A stretch of 64,000 bases of DNA from Aspidapion aeneum (Eukaryota > Arthropoda > Insecta > Coleoptera > Brentidae): positions 64,453,379 to 64,517,378 of the forward strand of contig OY755046.1 of NCBI GenBank assembly GCA_963576565.1. The letters are read 5' to 3'. Shown in pieces: positions 23,683 to 34,732 of the stretch. Each line of letters begins with the position of its first letter. Position 1 is the first letter of the stretch. The position numbers were made by a program, and so were the translations under genes. Below the pieces are notes generated by a model that made no database searches, was not told where the DNA came from, and worked only from the letters and a program-made list of their open reading frames with translations.

Positions 23683-23955
23683 TAAAAATCCACCGTGTTT
23701 CAAGTTAAAAGTCCACCATATTGCTAACTTTGTTATTATTAAAAATAGAAAAAAAAATTAACTGGCAAAGTGGTAGAATTTTTTAAAGTTATATTTTTGT
23801 TTTTTGAAAAAACTCGAAAACTCAATGTTCGATTTTTTTAATTGAGCATCTTAAAGAGCATCAAAAATTCTATTAGTTTGCCAATTTAAACTTTTTTCTA
23901 TCTTTAATAATAAAAAAGTCAGCAATGGTGGACACTCAACTTGGAACACCCTATA
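23683..23955. mobile_element. MITE
   Basis: AAAATCCACCGTGTTTCAAG at the left is inverted and imperfectly repeated as CTTGGAACACCC at the right; inner arms (TTATTATTAAAAATAG against CTTTAATAATAAAAAAG) also pair. Confidence 0.55.
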
Positions 23956-24479
23956 TAATGCTCAAGTAGGAGGGAAGGAATATTAGCGTTACAGTCAATG
24001 TATTTTTATTATAATTTTTCTTGAAATGCGTTAAGAAGGGGGGATCAAAAAATCCTTGTGTTATGTAATTTATGAATGTTCCCTTACTGCCATTGACTTA
24101 AAGTCATTTCAATTTCCTTTCTTTTAATTTTTTTGATAAAATTTCTCAAAAAAAAACTCATTTTAATTACCTCCTATCAAAAAAAAAATCAATATTGCAG
24201 TGTGTTCGAACAAGAGTGTCGAATTAACTTAGGAAAAGTATTTATAATCGTGTCCTAAATCTGATATTTATAAGACTGTTCATAAATTTTTAAATTATTT
24301 GATTTTTTAATAAATTTTGGTATTTTTACGGCATCTATCTTTATTTCTCTCATAATATAACGTATAGGTCTCTCTTTATTGATAGTGGAGCAGGCATATT
24401 GCCGCGTCATAGGCTGCCGAGTTCTTATTGGCTGGGAGTTACCAGACAACCGGTTTATTTACGGACCGTGGGCCGCCAT

Positions 24480-25166
24480 TTTTTCACAGATTTTAAGTAC
24501 AAGCGGTTACCCCTAGAGGCCGTTAGGGGCCTATAAGGTCACTAACAGTGGCGGCTGCTACAGGGAGGGCAACGGGGCAGTGCCCTTCCAAAACTAGACA
24601 ACAAACAGTATTTTTAATTGATTTATTTAAAAAAAGGTTAATCTTCTCTTACGACATGATTGTCTAGTTCTTTTTATTATCTGTGATTAACAACGAGCGA
24701 TTAATTGTGTGAACTTTTTTAACGTAAATAATTACAAGCCGGCAGCGCCGCGCGTGGCAAGGTTTCAATTTCACCCGTTTTTCAGCGTTGTATGGGTGGC
24801 TGTTCTCACGCGGGGGCACTTTAGTGAAAAGCTAAAGAAAGAGTTTTCTATCTCCTTTTCCATGCAATATACATTTCTCCCCCTCCCCCGAACCCCCCCC
24901 CTAATTGCTAACGTCACCAGCCGGCACTGGTCGTTATGGTGATTAAGCCTATAGGGTCACTAAATTACGAAAACTGCATCGCCGGGCTTCAGAACGCAGT
25001 GACCTTACAAGCGTACTATACATATATATAAATAAGCAGTGACGCTCTGTCTAATATCCTAAAGCCAGTGATTTCCGTCGTCTTTTAAAGTTGGCCTTGC
25101 TTAATCTGTGAAAAAATGGCGGATTTCAATTTCTTTCGATTTCCTGCGCAGGTTTGACAAGAGTTT
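24480..25166. other. Region beyond the ANKFY1 stop (3' UTR candidate)
   Basis: On the minus strand an AATAAA hexamer occurs at 24622-24627, about 540 bp after the stop, a possible poly(A) signal. A CAGTGGCGG terminus (24546) and a micro-MITE relative (24953-25009) also lie here. The true transcript end cannot be read from sequence. Confidence 0.4.
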
Positions 25167-25327
25167 TTAACTGGCCCCCACCTTTAAAACATCAAAACAA
25201 ACTCCACACACCCTCACTGGTTTGTTTTCTCCAAACTTGATGATGGGCACTTCGGAAACGCTGCATTTACTGCACAAAGCCCGCCCACAATGCCTACAGT
25301 GATGAGTCCGGACAGTTATCGAAAAAT
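25167..25327 (-). CDS. ANKFY1: ANKFY1 terminal exon, FYVE zinc finger and stop
   Basis: After acceptor TTTCTTTCAG the exon gives RTHHCRHCGRALCSKCS, VPIIKFGENKPVRVCGVCFD, VLKVGAS and a TAA stop. The three remaining CxxC pairs (CRHC, CSKC, CGVC) and the RVC motif are all present, so with CQEC in the preceding exon the finger has eight cysteine ligands. The PI3P-binding R(R/K)HHCR motif reads R-T-HHCR, with Thr replacing the second basic residue; vertebrate ANKFY1 has Lys there. In the family this domain places the protein on PI3P-rich early endosomes. Confidence 0.96.
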
Positions 25328-28300
25328 CTGAAAGAAAAATCAGTTTTTCCTTCACCCACAACAAAGAATTATTGGAATAAAGCCAGGGTATAATAGTGCC
25401 AGGCAGATACCTTCACATCAGTTTAGCGTGTATTAATAAGAGACCTCGATAAGCCCTATTATCGTAGAAAGCTTTCCAGCGTTGCCAAAAGTAACCTCGA
25501 TAAATAACTACAGGCGCAGGTGATTCTAGTTGTCAAGGGCGGACAATTTGAAACATTTTTTGGGACGAGAATTATTACTTGACTTGATTTTTAGTTTACC
25601 ATACAAAAGGTGGACTATTAGAAACGTGAACATTTTTTTTTAGAATAACACTTTCAAAATTCTGTTTGTTTCAAGCATAATTTTAAGGTATTATTCTGGT
25701 TCCTTATCACCCCGTTTAATTAATGCACTTACATGAAACTGACTAAGCTGTCCTTTCGCGAAACGAGTAGCGCCTTCTACTGATATTTTAGCTAAAATGG
25801 CAACGTTGCTTTTACGCTTTTCTGTTCTCCCATGTAGAATAAGATTAATGCAAAAGCTTTCAACTCATTTAAAAATGTAAATAGTCAATAAAGTTAAACG
25901 TGAAAAATATATAATGCGGCAAGTTGTCCTAATTCTATGCTTACTTTTGCCGCACTCTTGACAGCTGTCAGTTGTCGTCCAGGGCGCAGGCGCAGCCAGC
26001 TGATCCAGCAGTCTGTTCAGCAATTGTTTGCTGGGCACTTGAAAGTTAAAAATGGTAACTCTGTCTTGGTTTTCTGTAGCCAAACATGCTTGTGCTTTCA
26101 CCAAAACTCTATGAAAACAAAAGGTCAACAGTTAGAGAAAAAATCTTAATCTTAAAAAAGAAATTCTCCAAATTTAATTATTCCATCAGTGTTCTCAACT
26201 TGCCAAGCAAAAAAAAACACCCTGATAGCGTGTAGCAAATTCCCTTTTAAATAGCTCATTTAAAAGTTTTTTTTTATCGCTTAGTTAGTTAGTCCCAAAT
26301 TAATTTTTTTTGTGCAAAAATTATATTTTTCCCTTTAAGGTTCGAAAATTTCCCAAAAAGAGAAAATTCCCTTGGGAACACTGTTTTTCGTTCGCCAGAT
26401 GAAATATTTAAAAAAGTTAGGGGCGGTTTTAATTCCAGCAGGAGGCGCGTGAATTTTGTAAAAAATAGTTTTTTACACACCTGCAAAGGTTACCGTTGCC
26501 GTTCATATAAGCCAGAAGAAGGGGGGAGTGTCCATAAACATCTTGGACGTTTATGGGGTAATTGGGCATCGATTCCAAAAATAGTTCGCATATGGAGGCA
26601 GCGTTTTCTTTTCCTAAAAAAAAAAATTAAATTACTCTTAGGCCTGATTCGCATCTGTTTCGGTGTATGCCAGCGTCGTAGATTACGCAAAACCTTTTGA
26701 CAGGGTCCATCATGATTGACAAATTCAGTTATATGTTAAATTTAAAATTAAATGAAAACTAAACAAAACCTACGAGTGTAACGCAAATATGAATCAGAAT
26801 TTTGTTTTAAAAGTTATATTGGAACGAATAAAATTTCGGACTTGTCTTTATTTATTTTAAACACGACGTTTCGGTTAGTAAGTATCTCTAGTTTTCAAGT
26901 GTAAACTAAACAATCTAGTCTCTAGGCTACTACTTATTCTACTTGGTGTGCAGTCAGGTGTGAGGATCCGCCTACTTTTTTAATCCTAAGACGCCTGTTT
27001 TCCTTAAGGAGTGGTTTCCATATGTTTGGTATGTCCGTGCTTGGTTGACTGAAAACTTCTTTATTCTGCATTATAAACGCAGCTTCAATATACTTTCGTT
27101 TTCGCCAATGCGACTCCTTATGCAAAACTTTAGCTTCTGACCACGCATGATCCGCTAAACCAGATTCTTCAATATTCCCTATTTGGGTACTTTTTAGATG
27201 TTCATTTACTCTAACCTGAAGAGGGCGTTTCGTTTCATCTACATATGATTTACCACACTCACACTGAATTTGGTAAATACATTCCTTATTATTTAAGGGA
27301 TTTTCTGGTTTTGATTTAGTTACAAAACTCCACACAGTGCTTGGCTTTCGTCTTATGTTTTCTGAAATCCCTTGAACATATGGAATGTTAATAACACCCA
27401 ACTGATTATTACTTTGAGAATTTGCTACATTTGGTTTGTTTTTAATTTTAGAGATCGTCAAGTTTATTAATTTCTCGGAATAACCATTTTGTTGTAGGTC
27501 TATTTCTGTGGTTAATTCTTCATTATTACTACAAATGTTTGCGGCTCTTAAATACAAACTTCTTATAACTCCTTGTTTTGTAGCAACAGAGTGATTAGAC
27601 TTAAAACTTAGGTATTAATCCCGTGTATGTAGGTTTCCAATATACAGTGGTTTAAATGTTTCTGTCTAATTGTTTGACAGGAACATCCAAAAAAGGTAGG
27701 GCCAAATTTTTTCAATTTCTATGGTGCATTTGATTGTTGGTCGAATACCGTTCAGATGGTGTAGAAAATGCTGCAATTCGTCATGATTTTCCGGCCATAT
27801 AATAAATGTGTCATCCATGTATCGTAGCCATATTTTTGGTTTGACTCTTGCTGTATTGATCGCATGGTCCTCGAACCACTTCATGTAAATGTTCGCTACC
27901 ACTTGCGAAAGAGACGAACCCATTGGAAGTCCATCATTTTGCGCGTAAAACTTATCTTTTACTTGAAAGTAAGAGTAATGGAGACAGAGCTCCAACAGAT
28001 CCATCACTCCTTCCACTGATAGCGTTGTTCTCTCGTAAAGTTTATCATCAGCTTGTAATTTGTTTTTGATGATACTGAGTGACTCATTTATTGGTACGTT
28101 GGTGTACAACCCCTTTTCACACGGGAAATCCGGATAGTTCCTCAAGTGAAATTGACCATTTTGGTCTTTAAGAGCAACTGTGGTTGCTCGTATGTTGCTT
28201 TCATCACGAAGTGACACGTTTTTTTGGGGTAGCCGACCGACGCTAGCGCTACCAAGTCCACTTCCAATCCCTGGCTTCGCATGCGTAGATCTACCAATAT

Positions 28301-30848
28301 TATTTACCTCATGTATTAGAATCGATGTACAGGGTGATTTTCACTTGAATGATTCTAACCACATGAAAATAGAAAGTTTCAAAAACCTAACCTAACGAAA
28401 CCTAATCAGATCTAACCGAACCGAACCAAAGCAAACTAAACCAATATTTTTTTCAAAAAAAAAACTTTCCTGACTTCCTACCTGGGATGCTAGAGGATGT
28501 GAATCCGAACCAGACCGTACCGAACCGAACCTATCCAAACCTAACCCTACCCAAGTAAACCTAATTAGCAGTACGTGTTGTAGTTTAGTTTGGTTAGGTT
28601 AGGTTTGGTTCAGTTTAGTTAGGTTCGGTTCGGATTCACATCCTCTAGGATCCCGGGCAGGAAGTCAGGAAAGTTTTTTTTTTGAAAAAAATTATTGGTT
28701 CAGTTTCCTTCGGTTCGGTTAGATTTGATTAGGTTTTGTTAGGTTAGGTTTTTGAAACTTTCTATTTTCATGTAGTTAGAATCATTCAAGTGAAAATCAC
28801 CCTGTATGCATCTATTCTAAGACATGAGGTAAATAATATTGGTAGATTTGCGCTTGCGAAGCCAGGGATTGAAAGTGGACTTGGTAGCGCTAGCGTCTTG
28901 TATATCTTACAGCGTTGTCATTGGCCATATCTAATGCGCCAAAGTCTGCTCTGAGAAGTGCACGCGTTGTTTTATCAAATTTTTGACCCGGTACCCAGCA
29001 CAGTTCAGCGATGAAACACTTTTAAGAAGCACTGCGGAAAGCCAGTAAAGCTTGCATCTCGGCAAAAAAGGTAAAATATTTTAATTAGAAGTGAGATTCT
29101 ACTTGACAAAGGGTTTTCATGCACATCTACATTGACCTAAGAAAAATAGTATAAAATGCATTTGAAAACACTTGAACACTCGTCTTACAGTCCTAATTTG
29201 TCGCAGTGTGATTACCACATATTTCGGCCACTCAAAGAAAATCTGGTCGAACACATTAAGGACGACGAAAATATTACCTTTCGTTTGATACCACACAAGC
29301 CATGTTTTGACTTAAACTCAATTTTTTTTAATCTACCCCCCACCCTTTAAAAAAAAACTCCAGACTCAATTACCTTTCGTTTGATATCACACACGCCATA
29401 TTTTCACTTAAACTCTAATTTTTGACATCTACCCCCACCCTTTTTTTAAAAATAAACTAAAATTCATTTTTTTTAACTTCAGACTTAATTACCTTTCGTT
29501 TGATATCACACACGCCATATTTTCACATAAACTCTAATTTTTGGAATCTACCCCCACCCTTTTATTTGGCTTGCGTTCAGTGGATTTTGTTCATTTTTAA
29601 ATGGGACCATCACGGCCCAAGACCCAACTTAGGTACCAAATTTCATTAAAATCGGACAAGCGGTTTTTGAGTTACGCGGGTTGGTCGTTACAGACAGACA
29701 TACAGACAGACAGACAGCAAAACAAAAAAGTTTCAAAATCATCTGAAACGCAAAGATATATAAAAAATTTTGAAATCGGAGCAACTTTTTTTTTTTTGAA
29801 AAAATTAGGATTACCATAGCTCACACTACTTATAGTAGTAGTGTGAGCTAAAAAAGAGAAGTTCCTCAACAATTGGTTACTGACATGACCAGTTTCATCC
29901 TTTGATGAAGAAATTGAAAAACTTTTGATCAAGTGGGCAAAAAGCTCATATAATAAAGGAAATTATGTAAAAAAAATAAAATGTATTCAAATTTTTATTT
30001 CCTGTACTAACAAAAATTTTTCGAACTAAATGCCGGTTCATATTTGATTAATCCTCGTAATTTGTTTTTCTTACCATATTTACACAACTCATGCAAGGGA
30101 TTCCTCCCTTTTAAGTTGACAGCTTCCGCATTGATGTTGGATTCAGTCAGTAAACTTCTGACAACGCCTAAATGGCCTTCTCTTACAGCTATGTGCAGAG
30201 CGTTGTCATTGGCCATATCTAGTGCGTCAAAGTCAACTTGATTTTGAATCAACGCTGAGACCACTTGGGCGTTGCCAGCTTCCGAAGCTATGTGAAGAGC
30301 TGTTCGTTTTTGAGAGTCTACGTCGTTCACCTGTTCAGAATAAATTTATGAATTTCTCGATTTCAGCAAGGCCTTCGATACAATATGTCACGATCTTGAT
30401 AAATTTTTCAGTGTGTAAAAAATAGTAGAAGTTCAGATGAGCTACCCCGCTCGGAAAGCACGGAAGAGTGACCCGTAGGCCCGGCAAGTATGCCAGAGTA
30501 GGCCTTTTTTGCCATGCTCTAGTTTTTTTCCTTAAGATAGGTAGCTCATTGGGCCTTTCTGTTCTCTTTACAAAGTCCAGTATGTCAATCCATGTAAGCA
30601 AGTGCAGCTCCTCCTCGCTCGCATTCTTCCACAAACAGAAAAGTAGAAGACAGAAAAAAGAAGTCAAAATTTAAAAAAATTACACAATATCCCTTATAAC
30701 AGAACTGATAAAAATGCTGGAAGAACTGGATACAGCAGCTAAAATATAGGCTTGAGTGTGAACTATACTAAAACTAAAACCATAACAAACTCAGATGAAG
30801 ATATCACGATCAGAATAAACCAAGAAAAAAATAGAACAAGTAAAGGAA

Positions 30849-30897
<49 letters not shown>

Positions 30898-31918
30898 TGT
30901 GTCCACGTAAGTTGGCGGCATATGGGAAACTTTTTTATTATTAGCTTTACGAAAAAAAGTTATTCTTCATTAAAAGTTCTGCATGGTCCAAAACCTAAAA
31001 TGCAACCATCAGATGTTAAATTTTTTCAGTCATATTACGAGGTTTGTCAAAAAATATGATTTTTGCTCCAGAGTAAAGTACCTTTCTTTTTGACAATATC
31101 GAAAATTGTTATAAAGAAAAGATGTTTAGAATTAAAAATAGCTTTCAAATATTCAACATTGTTTATTTAGATTAAAAAAATATTTTTGTCTCCATTTTCT
31201 CTGCGATTATGTTGGAAATTTAAGTTTGCACATTAATGCATTGCATTTATTAATTATAAATTTGATTAAACAATTATAAATAAACGTTTAAAAACAATTA
31301 TCTCTTAATATTTATCGAACACTGATAACCTTTAAGTTGCTTAATCACTAGTTTGTAACAAACAAATACGTCTGTCAAACATAAAACTGTACAATACGGA
31401 TCTCTATAAATTTTGAAAAACACTTTTAGACTGCCTAAAAAATTGTTTATACCTTGGCACTTTTTGAAATAAGATTGTTGACGTTTCTTCGAATTTTCGA
31501 TATTTAGACAGTTCGCAAAGCCTACTTTAATTATCAGTTTTAAAAAATGCCAGTGCATCCTAGATTAATTATGCATTAATGTGCAAACTTAAATTTCCAA
31601 CGTAATAGCAGAGAAAATGTGGAAAAAAAATATTTTTTTAATGTAAATAAACAATGTTGAATATTTGAAAGCTATTTTTAATTCTAAAAATCTTTTCTTT
31701 ATAACAATTTTCGATATTATCAAAAAGAAAGGTTCTTTACTCTGGAGCAAAAATCACATTTTTTGACAAACCTCGTAATATGACTGAAAAAATTTAACAT
31801 CTGATGGTTGCATTTTAGGTTTTGGACCATGCAGAACTTTTTATGAAGAATAACTTTTTTTCGTAAAGCTAATAATAAAAAAGTTTCCCATATGCCGCCA
31901 ACTTACGTGGACACACTG

Positions 31919-31989
<71 letters not shown>

Positions 31990-34658
31990 GGTGAGGAAAA
32001 AGTACCGGGACCCCTAAATATCTCGATAACTAAGAGTTATTTGCAAAAATGGTCTAAATAAAAGTTTTAGGATTGAATTTGTTCTATTTGGTCATGACAT
32101 TGACATTGACGTATCTGTCAGCATTAGGAGTTTTTCGGAGGTCAACTTTAAAAATTTAAATGAAAACCATATTTTTTTCTTTTACCATTCGATGGAGAAT
32201 AAAAATCTACGTTTAAAATGACATTGTAATTTTGTGTCAGAATGACATTTCGAAGAATATAAATTAAATAATTGTTCTTAAAGTGGCCTTAACATTTTCA
32301 GAAACTCGTAGATTATTTAATTACCCCTGTATTTTATTATGCGTGTAGCTGTGACAATGACATTATATCTTAATATTGTGTCAAAACAAATCGCAAATCG
32401 TTTCTTGTTTGAAGGGGTCCCGGTACTTTTTCCTCACCCTGTATATATACAGTGTGTCCACGTAAGTTGGCGGCATATGGGAAACTTTTTTATTATTAGC
32501 TTTACGAAAAAAAGTTATTCTTCATAAAAAGTTCTGCATGGTCCAAAACCTAAAATGCAACCATCAGATGTTAAATTTTTTCAGTCATATTACGAGGTTT
32601 GTCAAAAAATGTGATTTTTGCTCCAGAGTAAAGTACCTTTCATTTTGACAATATCGAAAATTGTTATAAAGAAAAGATGTTTAGAATTAAAAATAGCTTT
32701 CAAATATTCAACATTGTTTATTTACATTAAAAAAATATTTTTTTTTCCATTTTCTCTGCGATTATGTTGGAGATTTAAGTTTGCACATTAATGCATTGCA
32801 TTTATTAATTATAAATTTGATTAAACAATTATAAATAAACTTTAAAAAACAATTATCTCTTAATATTTATCGAACACTGATAACCTTTAGGTTGCTTAAT
32901 CACTAGTTTGTAACAAACAAATACGTCTGTCAAACATAAAACTGTACAATACGGATCTCTAAAAATTTTGAAAAACACTGTTAGACTGCCTAAAAAATTG
33001 TTTATACCTTGGCACTTTTTGAAATAAGATTGTTGACGTTTCTTCGAATTTTCGATATTTGGACAGTTCGCAAAGCCTACTTTAATTATCAGTTTTAAAA
33101 AATGCCAGTGCATCCTAGATTAATTATGCATTAATGTGCAAACTTAAATTTCCAACGGAATCGCAGAGAAAATGTGGAAAAAAATATTTTTTTAATGTAA
33201 ATAAACAATGTTGAATATTTGAAAGCTATTTTTAATTCAAAAAATCTTTCTTTATAACAATTTTCGATATTATCAAAAAGAAAGGTTCTTTACTCTGGAG
33301 CAAAAATCACATTTTTTGACAAACCTCGTAATATGACTGAAAAAATTTAACATCTGATGGTTGCATTTTAGGTTTTGGACCATGCAGAACTTTTTATGAA
33401 GAATAACTTTTTTTCGTAAAGCTAATAATAAAAAAGTTTCCCATATGCCGCCAACTTACGTGGACACACTGTATATATATCTGGGACAAATTATTAAACT
33501 AAAAAAAGAGCATTCGGTAAATTAAGCTACATATTAAAAAGTCAAAAATATTCTCAGTACCTTACTCACCTATGTATCCCAGACCTGGACACTTACAAAA
33601 TCAAATATAGATCAGGTAACAAAAGCCCAAAGATCAATGGAAAGACAAATGTTTCATGTAAAAATAGAAAAATGAATGAATGTATTAATAATTAAAAAAA
33701 AGTAAGGAATGTTGGAGCAGTAGCAAAATTAAAATGGAAATTTGCCGGTCATAATTTCAGACAGAAAGACAATCGATGGAAAAAATGTATTGTTAACTAG
33801 AGACCTTGGGAAAATCAAAGAAGTAGGAGAGACAGAGACAGATAGAGACAAGTGGAAGATACGGGGGAAGCCTATGTCCAAAAATGGATCGAAGAAGGCT
33901 AAATAGATACAAGAAAAGAATAGTAAAAGAAGAAAACAAAAAATAAAAGTAATAAAAAAAATATTGAAAAAATTAAGTATTAAATAAAGCTGATAGTAAA
34001 AATACTCTGCCAATCTATGAGCACCTAAGCTCACACTGGGTACTATAGTTATAGTGTATCTACGTGAAAGCTAATATAACTAAAAACTGAAGTATGTTTT
34101 ATTGAACTCCAGACTCAATTACCTTTCGTTTGATACCACACAAGCCATGTTTTGACTTATACTCTAATTTTTCAAATCTACCCCCACCCTTTTTTTAACT
34201 AAAATGTATTTTGTTTAACTCCAGACTCAATTACCTTTCGTTTGATATCACACACGCCATATTTCCACTTAAACACTAATTTTTGAAATTTACCCCCCCC
34301 TTTTTTTAAATAAACTAAAATGTATTTTGTTTAACTCCAGACTCAATTACCTTTCGTTTGATATCACAGACGCCATATTTCTACTTAAACACTAATTTTT
34401 GAAATTTACCCCCCCCTCTTTTTTTAAATAAACTGAAATGTATTTCGTTTGATATCACACACGCCATATTTTTTCATAAACTCTAATTTTTGAAATCTAC
34501 CCCCACCCTTTTATTTGGCTTGTGTTCGGTGGATTTTGTTCATTTTTAAATGGGACCATCTCGACCCAAAACCCAGCCTGGGTACCAAATTTCATTAAAA
34601 TCGGGCAAGCGGTTTTTGAGTTATGCGCGTTGGTCGTTACAGACAGACATACAGACAC

Positions 34659-34693
<35 letters not shown>

Positions 34694-34694
34694 T

Positions 34695-34732
<38 letters not shown>

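Larger units (their letters stand above)
22880..24470. mobile_element. P-like DNA transposon remnant with 8-9 bp duplication
   Basis: CACGGTCCTTAAATAAACCG and the inverted right end (GGTTTATTTACGGACCGTG) bound 1,591 bp. GGCCGCCAT flanks both ends (22871-22879, 24471-24479). Inside are a transposase remnant and two MITEs (23078-23220, 23683-23955). Confidence 0.8.
30765..33945 (+). pseudogene. RTE-type fragment split by a TA tract and three insertions
   Basis: The left part (30765-30855) gives TITNSDEDITIRINQE then EQVKEYLY; the right part (33477-33945) gives LGQIIKLKKEHSV, then TWTLTKSNIDQVTKAQRSME. The two halves join at a YIYLGQ codon run, where the TA tract expanded. Frameshifted and inactive. 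Confidence 0.7.

Noticed and set aside
26449..26700. Plus- and minus-strand frames over 26449-26700
   Set aside because: Shadows of the ANKFY1 exon at 26481-26613.
33729..34034. 101-codon hydrophobic minus-strand frame
   Set aside because: Antisense of the A-rich end of an RTE fragment; the Phe/Leu/Ser bias comes from poly-A-rich sequence.
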